The notes beneath the pieces are model-generated. The model was not told the origin of the DNA. It saw only the letters and a program-made list of their open reading frames with translations, and did no database searches. Below are positions 1-10,526 of a DNA stretch of 64,000 bases, one piece after another. Each line of letters opens with the position of its first letter. Within the stretch, counting starts at the first letter, position 1. The DNA lies in contig JAOTOL010001656.1 in NCBI GenBank assembly GCA_034440575.1, positions 2,544,501 to 2,608,500 on the forward strand. Reading direction: 5' to 3'. A program made the translations under genes and the position numbers. Source of the stretch: Imbricaverruca yamaguchii (lineage: Eukaryota > Arthropoda > Thecostraca > Neoverrucidae).

Positions 1-415
1 GCAGCGCCGACAGCCGCTGCTCGTACACGCCCACCACCCTGGGCTTCTCGCCGGGCGCGTATGTGGTGGACATGATGGTGAGCGCGGCCGCGTGGCTGAC
101 GCTGCGGATGGTGGCGGCACACATCCACGGCGCGCCCATCAGCGCGCTGATCAAGTTGATGATCGAGATGAGAACGATGTCCACGTGGAAGCCGGTGCCC
201 TTCTGCAGGTTGCGCTCGGGCTTGGCCATAATCAGCTCGCACACCATCGTCTCCATGTAGATGACGATGAAGATGAGGCCGGCGGCGGGTAGGGCGCCCA
301 CGATCGGCACCCACGAGGTGGGCTGGTGCAGGCCCAGCGGCGAGATGAACCAGCCACGCAGGTCCGGGTCGGAGGGCGTCAGACCGGACGGTACCTGGAG
401 CATCTGCGTGTACAC
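1..415 (-). CDS. SLC4A (AE-like): AE exon 18 (partial at window edge): TM8 to TM10
   Basis: The exon starts in phase 0 after the acceptor GGCCGGCAG at 416-424 and runs off the window. It opens with VYTQMLQVPSG, matching the family's YTQKLSVPSG stretch after TM7. It then encodes RGWFISPLG, TM8 ending in IVIYMETMVCEL, the loop AKPERNLQKGTGFHVD, TM9 with GAPW, TM10 with AATIRSVSHAAALT, and a loop with APGEKPRVVGVYEQR. The Glu of YMET aligns with AE1 Glu681, which is Asp in Na+/HCO3- cotransporters. The Arg of TIRSV aligns with AE1 Arg730. Both favour electroneutral anion exchange. A 63-bp minisatellite abuts and overlaps the acceptor. A start at 394, after CTCCAG, is possible but would lose seven family-conserved residues. 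Confidence 0.95.
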   Translation of the reverse strand, partial: MYTQMLQVPSGLTPSDPDLRGWFISPLGLHQPTSWVPIVGALPAAGLIFIVIYMETMVCELIMAKPERNLQKGTGFHVDIVLISIINLISALMGAPWMCAATIRSVSHAAALTIMSTTYAPGEKPRVVGVYEQRLSAL

Positions 416-1463
416 CTGCCGGCCACAGGCGGCTGCCACGTCACACACCGACAGTACCTGGAGCATCTGCGTGTACACCTGCCGGCCACAGGCCTCTGGC
501 ACATCACACACCGACAGTACCTGGAGCATCTGCGTGTACACCTGCCGGCCACAGGCCGCTGCCACGTCACACACCGACAGTACCTGGAGCATCTGCGTGT
601 ACACCTGCCGGCCACAGGCCTCTGGCACATCACACACCGACAGTACCTGGAGCATCTGCGTGTACACCTGCCGGCCACAGGCGGCTGCCACGTCACACAC
701 CGACAGTACCTGGAGCATCTGCGTGTACACCTGCCGGCCACAGGCGGCTGCCACGTCACACACCGACAGTACCTGGAGCATCTGCGTGTACACCTGCCGG
801 CCACGGGCGGCTGCCACGTCACACACCGACAGTACCTGGAGCATCTGCGTGTACACCTGCCGGCCACAGGCCTCTGCCACGTCACACACAGACACTACCT
901 GGAGCATCTGCGTGTACACCTGCCGGCCACAGGCGGCTGCCACGTCACACACCGACAGTACCTGGAGCATCTGCGTGTACACCTGCCGGACACAGGCGGC
1001 TGCCACGTCACACACAGACAGTACCTGGAGCATCTGCGTGTACACCTGCCGGCCACAGGCGGCTGCCACGTCACACACCGACAGTACCTGGAGCATCTGC
1101 GTGTACACCTGCCGGCCACAGGCCTCTGGCACGTCACACACCGACAGTACCTGGAGCATCTGCGTGTACACCTGCCGGCCACAGGCCTCTGGCACGTCAC
1201 ACACAGACACTACCTGGAGCATCTGTGTGTACACCTGCCAGCCACAGGCCTCTGCCACATCACACACCAGACAGTACCTGGAGCATCTGCGTGTACACCT
1301 GCCGGCCACAGGCCTCTGCCACGTCACACACCGACAGTACCTGGAGCATCTGCGTGTACACCTGCCGGCCACAGGCGGCTGCCACATCACACACCGACAG
1401 TACCTGGAGCATCTGCGTGTACACCTGCCGGCCACAGGCCCCTGGCACGTCACACACCGACAG
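391..1463. repeat. 63-bp minisatellite, about 17 copies, built from an intron 3' end plus exon start
   Basis: Units begin at 391, 454, 517 and so on to 1400, with one extra base near 1266-1270. Read on the minus strand, each unit contains GGCCGGCAG followed by GTGTACACGCAGATGCTCCA, which is the acceptor and first codons (VYTQMLQ) of the adjoining anion-exchanger exon. The period is 21 codons, and the exon's frame stays open through about 13 units up to the 1-nt insertion. The three outer units then run into TGA near 1258. Some units carry small variants, such as the last bases of the acid-side half or CGTGT to TGTGT at 1225. Confidence 0.95.
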
Positions 1464-2340
1464 CCGCACAGTCAGCGCAGAGAAAGTCGCCGTTGAGGAG
1501 AGGCCGCTAGCCACATATACCCTGCATATAAAGGGACTCGGCGCGCCAGCCACAACGTCCACTTACGACAGAGACAACTCCAATAGCCTGCGGAACAGTA
1601 GAATGAGCAAACGTGTACACCTGTACATTGGGCCCACATATGACCACATAGGATATCCTGGCAGCATTGCGCAAGGAAAGTCGCATGCCACAGACCAAAT
1701 TCTCGTAGATTGCAAAAGAAGAATGGCACATGTCATTTGTCGGTGATATACCCAAAACTACATTCGTTATTTTGCTTGAAAGACGCTTCAGCTGCATTGG
1801 TGTGTTACAAAACAACATAAATACGCACAGTTGCAGCATCAGGCACGCCACAGCATAACACGTTGGGTGTTAGCCAGACATGGAGGCGAGCTATCGGCAC
1901 GTCAGAACTAACTGCAGGGTAATTTATCCCAGACAACGCAGTGTACAAGTGAGAATGTCACAATACTGCAACATCCTAGACAACGCAGTACACAAGTGGA
2001 AATGTCACATCATATTTCCAGAAGGATGCAGGTCGTGTCGTTCTATCAGAACCGCGCATCTCGCTTGGGAACTGATCTCAGCTTTACATCCCCAACGGCT
2101 GGCAATCTTTTGCTAGCCTGTACTTGCCTACTACCTCACCCATTTCCATACGCACCGTGCCTAACGGAAGCGTCCCACATTCACTCGAGGCTATTCATAC
2201 TACTTTCGCGGACAAAGTAGCACAATATACAAATATAATAATAACAATAAAGACATGGCGACCAATGTTGCCTCGTGACTTGAACATTTGCTCTAGAGAT
2301 ATTAATAGTATTACTAAAGGAAACCAGTAAAATGAACTGG
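1464..2340. other. Intron sequence without recognisable content
   Basis: Low-GC intron DNA between the 63-bp array and the retroelement remnant. There is a loose duplication of the motif 'agacaacgcagtacaagt' around 1930-2000. No exon, RNA gene or conserved element was recognised. Confidence 0.5.
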
Positions 2341-2349
2341 AGTAATTTG

Positions 2350-4800
2350 TTGAAAACAACGGCATTAAGATCCTATAATTAACGGAAGCTAAATTAGACA
2401 GAGCATTGCAGCCGTCTATGTACAAGGTTGACAGATATGCATTTCTATGCCATATGAGCAGAAAAGGAGACGTTGTTGCATTATATGCTGATGAATCGCT
2501 GTAGATGAAAATGCTCAGTGAAATAGAAATAAGTGAGAAATGGATTTGGGCCAAAGTGAAAATTTAGAAATCCACTCTGCTCATCTTTCGCCGTTATTTT
2601 CCTCCGGATCTGAAATATGAACGGCAATAACTATTTATCAATCGCTTCACAGAAAGTGTCAGCTTGGCACATACTTGCTCATCGAAGTTGACACTCCTAT
2701 TAGGCGACTTGAATGCAGGGAGCATCTATCTAGATACACAGCTGTACAAACACAGTGGCATAGCACACTTCGACCACAAACTTCGAGACACCGCTACCAC
2801 GCTAAACCTTACTCAACTTATTGATGAGCCAGCGCGATTACGCAAATTGTGAAAGCTTACGCGATATTATATTTATGGCTAATAATGGTATCGTTTTTGA
2901 AAGCTCATTTATGTCCCCCTTCTTATAATTTGATCACTTTTCCAGCATGGTATCACTTAGCATCGTTCCTCCACAGCCAAGTTGCGGCGTTTACAAAATC
3001 ATTCAAGACACCAACGGAACACGGTGATTAGCATGAATAGACAATTAAAAACAGCAGTATAACTGCAGGTGCAAAAGCTCATAGATCGCAAAGATGACCC
3101 ATACAAATATTACCAAACATTTGATGCCTTAGCAGGACGAACCGGGTAAGATACGATACCACCGGTCGAACGACCTGGCGGAAATGTACTGACAGACGAT
3201 TATGACAAAGTTACGCTATTAAATAATTGTTTTGCTTTAAAATCGACTCTTAACATAACTGATGCACGTCAGGTCCCAGCCCATGACAACATGATTATAG
3301 TGCCTATTTTGGGAAGTATCCAAATTGACGGACAGGAAGTTCTTAGAATAATAAATTCCCGAAGTGCAAATAAATCAACCGGTCCAGGTCAACATTCCAG
3401 TAAAACTTCTAGAATTATCTGTCATTGTGATCTCAAAACATACCCCTGGGCTATTCAATAAATCACTTAGGGAGGGTATTTACCCAAGGAGATTCAAGGA
3501 AGCAGACATTAGGCGAGTATAGAAACACAAAGGATCTCCTTTAGACTACACTTTCTATCGTCCCATTAGTATTCCCTCAGCATTGTGAAAACTATTCTAG
3601 AAAATCGTCTATGGACGCATCCACTGACACCTTACCAAACTTTTCTTACTTACTGATAAAAAGAGTGGATATCGTCGCAGCCATGGCGCAGAAAAACAGG
3701 TGCTGTACCTGAGGCACAACCTGTGCAAATAACTAGAAACTGGACATCACTTTACTGCCATCTATCTCAATATTTCTCGCTATTTTGATATGATCTGGCA
3801 CAAAGGGCTTTTCTTCAAATGCAACAATAAATTTCAACTAACTGACTCACTCCATGACTGGTTGCAATCAATATCTTCGAAACAGAAGACAACGAGTGTT
3901 GGTGGATTGGTGACGTTTTTTTCAACGACTTAAAGTGTAAATGCGGCATGTTCGTAAGGTTCTGTCCTAGGACCTTTGGTATCACAAATGTATCTTGATG
4001 AACTTTCTAAATGTGTAATACATGGCGTTGACGCTGGGCAACGGACACTTCAATATGACTTAGACGAAATACATAAACATGGCCAAGAATGGGCACTTCT
4101 TCAACACTTCGAAAGCAATTCCACAAAAAATATCACATAAATGTCAGCGCAGCCCGCCAACAGTAATAATTGAAAGCTATAACAAATCAATGCATGGTAT
4201 CCATTGGTATATGCATGCCCATCATGGACCCGATCTGTTGCGAGACCTCCATTTTCACGAGCATATAAACATAATTTGCAACATAATATATGTGCATGCT
4301 ATGTGTTCGCAACACACCATACTATACCAGCACTATCATACCTCGAACACGTATGAACGTGATAGGTAGGGAACTCCGTAACGCCAGCCAACACATAAGA
4401 ACTGCAAACCACACATACTTTAAAACAAATCGTTCTTCCCAGCTGCTGGACATGTCCAGAACAGCCTCAGTGAAAGCCTACGCTGATTCCCCCAACATCT
4501 TCAAAAAGTTGTTACGTAGCAGTTCGGCGCCTACTCCACTAAAATTATACTGTTTTTGATCAAGGAAAGGAAACTCTCTCCACATCAGGCTTAGGGTTGA
4601 CATTTCTCATCTAAGCTCCCATCTATTTCGAATTCGAAAACATACATCTCCGGAATGTTCCTGTGGCTACCAAAACGAAAATGTTCGGCACCTAATTCTA
4701 GATTGTTCAATTAACATTTTCATCCAAAATAATCATGCAACAATATTTCACTACACCTCCGCCATAATTTTCCAAGATTCCGGCCACTAACGAAGCATCG
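2350..4800 (+). mobile_element. Decayed APE-type non-LTR retrotransposon (endonuclease + RT remnants)
   Basis: Conceptual translation in shifting frames shows an endonuclease-like series. TEAKLD and KVDRYAFLCHMSRKGDVVALY lie near 2385-2500, and LLLGDLNAGS with THLQ-like downstream text lies near 2697-2850. RT-like blocks follow: KSTGPG near 3370, YRP-like 'FYRPISI' near 3550, SGYRRSHGAEKQVL near 3665, and GSVLGPL near 3960. A C-terminal Cys/His block reads HTSPECSCGYQNENVRHLIL near 4640-4700. Numerous stops and frameshifts show it is dead. EN, then RT, then a terminal zinc-knuckle is the order of Jockey/CR1/L2-group elements; the exact clade is uncertain. It lies antisense to the host gene, inside the intron before exon 18. 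Confidence 0.8.
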
Positions 4801-4844
4801 TCTTCTGCTATAAGAGGACGGATTGGGCGATAACGACGGTCGGG

Positions 4845-4877
4845 TGGTAGCTTGCCATTTTCATTGGCAAGCTACCA
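4845..4877. repeat. Short perfect hairpin at the end of the retroelement remnant
   Basis: TGGTAGCTTGCCA at 4845-4857 is followed 7 nt later by its exact complement TGGCAAGCTACCA at 4865-4877. It may be a small inverted duplication at the element's 3' side. No run of T follows that would suggest a terminator. Confidence 0.7.
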
Positions 4878-5202
4878 TTTTCATTCAACTTTATATTCGC
4901 AGCCTATATATTTGACCTGAACTAGCAATGATAGTCAGCTAACAATGGCCTAAAGTCGCTCCAGAATGGGGTCGCGAACCATGCTGGGTTGGGTGGTAGC
5001 TTCACGGATGATCTGTGGCGTCGGCGGTCAGAGGTACACGATAAAAAATCCCATTAAGAAACGTGCACTTATGGGCATCTTTCACTCCAGTGTTATTCCC
5101 CACCTTGAGATTGGTTGCATGATTTAAGCATTTGCGTAGTGCTTCTGCACCCGTCTGAAAAAATGCTGAATGGAATCATAAGACTGAGTAAAATAAACGT
5201 TA

Positions 5203-5312
5203 TGGGGATGATGATGATGCTGCTGCTGCTGATGATGATGGTGATGATGATGATGATGATTATGATGATGATGACGATGATGATAAAGATGATGATGATG
5301 GTGATGATGATA
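5203..5312. repeat. Imperfect (ATG)n / (GAT)n trinucleotide microsatellite
   Basis: A run of GAT/ATG triplets, interrupted by CTG and TAA variants, sits about 55 bp below the donor side of exon 5367-5592. It produces long Met-rich reading frames with no coding meaning. Confidence 0.9.
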
Positions 5313-5366
5313 ATGAAAAGGATACGATTTTACGTTCGAAAAGCTTACGCCACACTACGTTCATAC

Positions 5367-5592
5367 CTGCGGAATCAGCTGAGCCACGCCAACCATCAGC
5401 AGGATGGCGATCGGCACGCCGAAGTCACCCAACATGCGACGCACACGCCGACTCAAGAACTTGCTGTTGCGGAAGAAGCGCAGGTAGTTGGCGATGGCGA
5501 ACGTGCCGAACATGAGCAGCAGCGAGAGCAGCGCCGTGTTGGGCTGGTCCTTGGGCTCGTCCAGCGGCGCTTCCTGCAGGGTGCCGTTGTTC
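5367..5592 (-). CDS. SLC4A (AE-like): AE exon 17: end of extracellular loop 3, TM6 and TM7
   Basis: The exon has acceptor CCGGCAG (5593-5599) and donor GTATGA (5361-5366). It is 226 nt, entered in phase 2 and left in phase 0. It begins [10 protein letters not shown], which gives an N-glycosylation sequon. [16 protein letters not shown] then starts TM6, an intracellular basic turn RRVRRM follows, and [15 protein letters not shown] forms TM7. PNTALLSL and GDFGVPI are signature stretches of SLC4 anion exchangers. The last residues LIPQ join VYTQMLQ of the next exon, giving the family's usual spacing between TM7 and the VPSG motif. Confidence 0.97.
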
Positions 5593-5649
5593 CTGCCGGA
5601 TTCACACACAAGGTGTCGAGGCTGCAATGTCACACAACTAGCCAACAGC

Positions 5650-5809
5650 GTGTCGTTGTTCTTTAGTAACAATCCAGGAGTGTGTCGTTGTTCTTTAGTG
5701 ATGACCCTGGGGTGTGTCATTGCTCTTCAGTGGTCATCCTGAAGTGTGTCGTTCTTCAGTGGCCATCCTGGAGTGTGTCGTTGTTCTTTAGTGGCGGCGA
5801 TCCAAGAGT
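5650..5809. repeat. 32-bp tandem repeat, about 5 copies, near an acceptor
   Basis: Units begin GTGTCGTTGTTCTTTAGT, with one shortened copy, and start about 57 bp upstream of exon 17's acceptor. On the minus strand each unit reads AAAGAACAACGACACACTCC. This resembles the exon start AGGAACAACGGCACCCTGCA, so the array may derive from the junction, though the match is weaker than for the 63-bp and 60-bp arrays. Confidence 0.8.
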
Positions 5810-6209
5810 GTGTCATCATTTCTGCGAGGGCTAAAGAGGGTCAAGGTTGAAAGCTATCACAATTATCCACATACATGTGTCACATATGGGTGCTACGTGA
5901 CAACACACCACAATTTCTATCGGACATATTATTGAGTATATCAGGATTGCTAATATATTAACACTGTCAACTTACATCAACCAGAGAGTTGTAAAACGGA
6001 AGTAATATACCACATTTTAACACTGCGGTATTTTGAGATCATGGTACTTCCGTAAAGGTAAACAATCAGTGAATATTTAACCGAATTTCCATGCCGTCAG
6101 CTCGAGATAAATCAGCGCAAGAGCGACAGTCTGACCGGCCCCGACCTCTGATGCATGGCTCGAGCGGCGGAGTGGGATTGGAAGTGTTGCAGGGCTCCGA
6201 AACACGTAC

Positions 6210-6355
6210 CAGTTGGCGGCGGTGCTGTTGTCTAGATGCGACAGCGGATCGGTGCCGTTGTTCAGCCCACTTCCGGAGGCCACCACCAGCGGCAGAGAGC
6301 GCAAGAACAGCGGATCAATGCAGTAGTTGGTCATCAGTGGGTGATTGACAAACAC
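6210..6355 (-). CDS. SLC4A (AE-like): AE exon 16: large extracellular loop 3
   Basis: Acceptor GTTTCGCAG (6356-6364) and donor GTACGTG (6203-6209) bound 146 nt, entered in phase 0 and left in phase 2. It starts VFVNHPLMTNYC, matching the KIFQ-HPL segment after TM5. It then encodes a variable loop with sequons at NGT (within LNNGTD) and NST (within LDNSTA). The split Trp codon joins NNGT of the next exon, so the loop holds three potential N-glycans. A glycosylated third outer loop is usual for AE2/AE3. The loop sequence itself is not conserved; assignment rests on flanks and phase. Confidence 0.93.
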
Positions 6356-6563
6356 CTGCGAAACGGGGCGCCCATGTCACACCAATCTTATCGCAACACC
6401 TCACCGCAGCAAATTAATTGAGAAGAAACAGCCGCCCAGCGTTCCCTTCGCAGGAAGGTAGGCAAGTCGCCTCTCTTGTTTCGCCAGTTTGCTTTGCCGA
6501 TTTCCACGTTCATCTAGCATATAGACCGCTTGGCACACACTGGACACTGGACTATCGTCTCAC

Positions 6564-6758
6564 TGTGGCCAACTTGGCGAGCGACTCGAAGATGAAGAGG
6601 ATCGAGATGAGCGACGAGAAGATCTCGGTGACGAAGCGTGTGAACTTCTTCACCAGCACGGATCCCTCGAGTCCCACGAGGATCAGACTGATGATCAGCA
6701 TCCAGATGGCGATCCACACACGCATCGGCAGGAACTCCAGACCGTTCGATTCGCTGAA
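6564..6758 (-). CDS. SLC4A (AE-like): AE exon 15: TM4-TM5 region
   Basis: Acceptor CGTTTCAG follows at 6759-6766 and donor GTGAGACG at 6556-6563. The exon has 65 codons, phase 0 on both sides. RVWIAIWMLIISLILVGLEG is a membrane helix. VLVKKFTRFVTEIFSSLISI and LFIFESLAKL follow, matching the family's FVRFVSRFTQEIFAFLIS...FIYETF block. It is the expected continuation of exon 14, which ends FDEALFQ, with FSESNGLEFL as the connecting loop. Confidence 0.97.
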
Positions 6759-7525
6759 CTGAAACGGCCCGCTACGGTCAGACCATGCCGTGAGACCGGC
6801 CGCATGGTCTGATTGGTCACCATCACGGTCAAACTGCTGGGCTTATGGACATGGCACGGCGAACGCAGCTGAATACTACTTCCGCATAGGCTACGGACCA
6901 AGATTACAGACGTCAATCAGGCAGCGTCTAGTATATGCACTTGTATTCAATGAGTGGAAACTATATATTTTGCCAAGTAAATATGATTCCAAAAGAAAGA
7001 ATGCGGGTCGAATATGCTCCATTTTCATTTTTCGAATACACAATACACGACAGACGTAGGCGCAAAATGTTCACATCCTCTGGTCGAAGTACACTTAAAC
7101 TTAAATAACTAAGAACCAAAACAAGACCATGTAAAGCGTGACCAATATGCTTCTATGAGGCAATAGAACAATAACAACACTGTTGACCGATGCGCCCTAA
7201 AACCTTACTAATTAACTAACACTGTTGACCGAATAATGATGACGGAAACGGCGGATAAATAAGGCCAGAAGTAGACGTATGCCATAGTCCGACTAAACCT
7301 ATCGTCATGTTATTCTCCTATTAAGCACATCACGGGCAATGACAAACTCTTCCGAGCCGAGGCTTTCCTTTCACTATATGATTCAAGGTTCGCCCAGTCG
7401 CTGCAGCAAGGCCGAGACTGGTCACGTTCCGGCTATTAAACATTTGCAAACCTAGCTTCAGAATGAATCTGATCCGTGACTGCTTCAAATATATCGGCAA
7501 AGAAACGATATAGAAGAGTACGTTT

Positions 7526-7572
<47 letters not shown>
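7526..7572. repeat. (GT)n dinucleotide microsatellite
   Basis: About 23 GT repeats in the intron between exons 14 and 15, followed by a decayed GTGTACGT-rich tail to about 7650. The rest of this intron (6759-7980) shows no gene. Confidence 0.98.
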
Positions 7573-7575
<3 letters not shown>

Positions 7576-7980
7576 TGTAGAATCTGTGTCTGTATGTGTG
7601 TACGTGCATGTATATGGAGTCTGTACGTGTATGTATGTGTCTGTACGTGTGGAGAAGTAATCTGTTCTCTTTGCCAATATCGCATTACTGGCATAAATGC
7701 TGTAGGTAATTTCATTTTATCCGTGGCAAACTTCTAGTTTCGCCAACAAATATATTTAGATGAAAATTACGTTGGTTTCTACTTTCACTGAACGTTCGTA
7801 GCCACGCAACAACATTTTTTTACAGTGGCAGTTCAGAGTGAAAAGCTTAATGTACCAATCTCAGGATATGATGACGACAAGCTTTAACTGCCTTAGTACA
7901 GTACTTCTACTAATTCATACACTATCTGTTGGTACTAAACCAGGATGCAGCTGTCCAAAGCACATCAGAGCGTTGCTCAC

Positions 7981-8129
7981 CTGGAAGAGGGCTTCGTCAA
8001 AGAGAAGGACAGGTCCCGTAGTGCCGATGATGATGAGCGGCTGGCATGAGAAAAGGCTGAACAAGATACCCGCCAAGGCCGTCGAGATGAGCGTCTCCGA
8101 AATGCCGATCTGTAGCTTCGTCTTGTCCA
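7981..8129 (-). CDS. SLC4A (AE-like): AE exon 14: TM2-TM3
   Basis: Acceptor GCTTGCAG (8130-8137) and donor GTGAGCAACG (7971-7980) bound 149 nt, entered in phase 1 and left in phase 0. It encodes DKTKLQIGISETLISTALAG, a membrane helix with LFSLFSCQPL, and IIGTTGPVLLFDEALFQ. IGVSE, QPLL and SGP(L/V)LVFEEA are hallmark SLC4 stretches. TM3 and TM10 half-helices form the substrate site in AE1 structures. The neighbouring intron contains the 20-bp minisatellite. Confidence 0.97.
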
Positions 8130-8820
8130 CTGCAAGCATTCGCCAAGATACATTGGGCCGACCGGATAGTACTCTAGTTCCACGCCCGCCAAACTACACG
8201 GCACCGAGCAGATAGTAATTCTGTTCTACAGGAGAGAAGCGGTCCGAAGTTGCGCTGGAAAATAATCCAGAATTGCACCATTGCAGGGTGGTCGTTTGTT
8301 TTCCCTCGTACGAAAAAAACCTCGAAGGACAACTTTGCTACTTAGCTTTAAGCTTGAAGTAGTTAGTTGGAAAGTTGTCCGAATTTTTCAGTTGTGTACC
8401 CTTCTTCACAAAAATTATACCACAGAAGTTAGAAAGTAGCCGACAAGTTTCATTTCTGTTCAACGACCAGCCACAGTCGCCTAAGCAAGCAAAATGACGC
8501 TGTTTTTAGCAACCCAGTGCTTACACTATGGTGAAGAGACAAGGACAATCCCAGGTAAGAATCATGTTCAGTTATTTCGCTGTAACTACGTATCAACGAT
8601 ATCAAACACATATTCAACACAGCTGTGCCTATACGAGGTGTATATTTATGTCCATGAAAATAAAAGCTAGTGTTGCGGAACATTTTCTGGTCATTTATCC
8701 TCCTGAATTTTCCACCCTTCGTCTACCAGAAACAGAGAATAGTGTAGGCAGCCACAACTAGCCGCCTGCAGTATACGTGTAAATGTATCTATACCAAGTC
8801 TGCCCGCGCCTTGCCCTAGG

Positions 8821-9567
8821 GCCAAGCCAGACAGGTCAGGGCCAGGCCAGATAGGTCGGGGTCAGGTCAGACAGGTCGGGGTCAGCTCAGACAGGTCGGA
8901 GCCAGGTCAGGCAGGTCAGGGTCAGGTCAGACAGGTCGGGGCCAGGCCAGACAGGTCGGAGTCAGTCCAGACAGGTCAGGGCTAAATCAGACAGTTCGGG
9001 GCCAGGTCAGACAGGTCGGGGTCAGGTCAGACAGGTCAGGGCCAGGCCAGACAGGTCGGGGTCAGGTCAGACAGGTCGGGGTCAGGCCAGACAGGTCGGG
9101 GCCAGACCAGACAGGTCAGGGTCAGGTCAGATAGGTCGGGGTCAGCTCAGACAGGTCGGGGCCAGGTCAGACAGGTCAGGGTCAGGTCATACAGGTCAGG
9201 GCCAGGCCAGACAGGTCGGGGTCAGGTCAGACAGGTCGGGGCCAGGCCAGACAGTTCGGAGTCAGTCCAGACAGGTCAGGGCTAAATCAGACAGTTCGGG
9301 GTCAGGTCAGACAGGTCGGGGTCAGGTCAGACAGGTCGGGGCCAGGCCAGACAGGTCGGGGTCAGGTCAGACAGGTCGGGGCCAGGCCAGACAGGTCGGG
9401 GTCAGGTCAGACAGGTCGGGGCCAGGCCAGACAGGTCGGAGTCAGGCCAGACAGGTCAGGGCCAGGTCAGACAGGTCGAAGTCAGGCCAGACAGGTCGGG
9501 GCAACGACAGACAGGTCAGGGCCAGGTCAGACAGGTCAGGGCCAGGCCAGTCAGGTCGGGGTCAGGT
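8821..9567. repeat. 20-bp minisatellite, about 37 copies
   Basis: Units alternate between GTCAGGTCAGACAGGTCGGG and GCCAGGCCAGACAGGTCGGG. There is some higher-order order: a block with 'gctaaatcagacagttcggg' recurs at about 8980 and 9280, 300 bp apart. It lies mid-intron between exons 13 and 14 and is not near a splice site. AGGTCA hexamers occur repeatedly. Confidence 0.97.
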
Positions 9568-9857
9568 ATAGGTGGTGGTTGACAGTGTCAAAGTGACGTA
9601 GCATAGATAAGGTCACCATCGTCATAAAAGCAACATGACACGTTTTTGACATTGTGAGCGCAGGTTCAGCTCCATTCGCCAGATGTTGGTAACAATGCGT
9701 TTCCATCATTCGTAACGCTTATGACGTGTTTTCGTTTTTGTTTCTGAAAACAATGAATGAGGTATAATGATCGGTATGGTATTGGAGAAGTGCTCATTTG
9801 CATAAATTTGAACATCAAAGTCGCCATCCATGTTGGGACGTATGGATGGGCTCATGA

Positions 9858-9859
<2 letters not shown>

Positions 9860-9933
<74 letters not shown>

Positions 9934-9938
9934 TATAT
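9860..9938. repeat. (TA)n microsatellite
   Basis: About 40 AT dinucleotides with one CA interruption near 9928. It gives Ile-Tyr reading frames on the plus strand that are not genes. Confidence 0.98.
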
Positions 9939-10410
9939 TGTTTGATATTGGTCGGACAGCCTCTGCATTAGTTATAGGTAGACATCAGATTGATAACCAC
10001 CAGGTTAAACAAAAATCATCTGGTAGCAATCCCTAGACAATAGAGAGGTTTTCCGCGCTAATTGAGAAAATCGGCCACCATACATTGGTTGACCAAATAC
10101 GAACCGCAAGCCTTCTAAAGTTACAAGAAATGTGCCACTGTGCTAGATTGTTGAAATCAGAAGTCAAACGCGTGGTCCACTGGTCAAGCACCATGCAAAG
10201 TTATGCCGAGAGTTGCGAGGCGCCGAACGACAAGTGCTTTTTCATGATGGATTTGTATGGACGATGAATGAGATGTTTTCGGCTCGGTCTGGTATATTGA
10301 GCAGAATAGCATAGGAACAGAATGCTCTTGTTCCAAGCTAATAAAAGATAACACTAATCACCTACGCTTGCTCAGTTCGCACGAGTCATCACTAGAGACT
10401 GGACACTCAC

Positions 10411-10526
10411 TCATTAGGCCACCAAACGTGATGGCTCCGGCGAGGGCAGCGAAGAAGATGAAGAACGCAGCTGATAACACTGCCCCGCTGACACCATCCT
10501 TGAAGTCGGACAGGTAGAAAGGGTAC
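10411..10526 (-). CDS. SLC4A (AE-like): AE exon 13: TM1
   Basis: Acceptor GCCATAG (10527-10533) and donor GTGAGTGTCC (10401-10410) bound 116 nt, entered in phase 2 and left in phase 1. With the preceding exon it reads [19 protein letters not shown] followed by [25 protein letters not shown] marks the start of the SLC4 membrane domain, and AITFGGL ends TM1. The match to the AE family is close at nearly every position. Confidence 0.97.

Noticed and set aside
391..1463. CRISPR-like array reading of the regular repeats
   Set aside because: There are no unique spacers; units are contiguous tandem copies in a spliced eukaryotic gene.
261..1510. 411- and 394-codon plus frames of repeated STWSICVYTCRPQAA
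   Set aside because: They run antisense through the 63-bp array and the exchanger exon, which is the real coding sequence on the minus strand.
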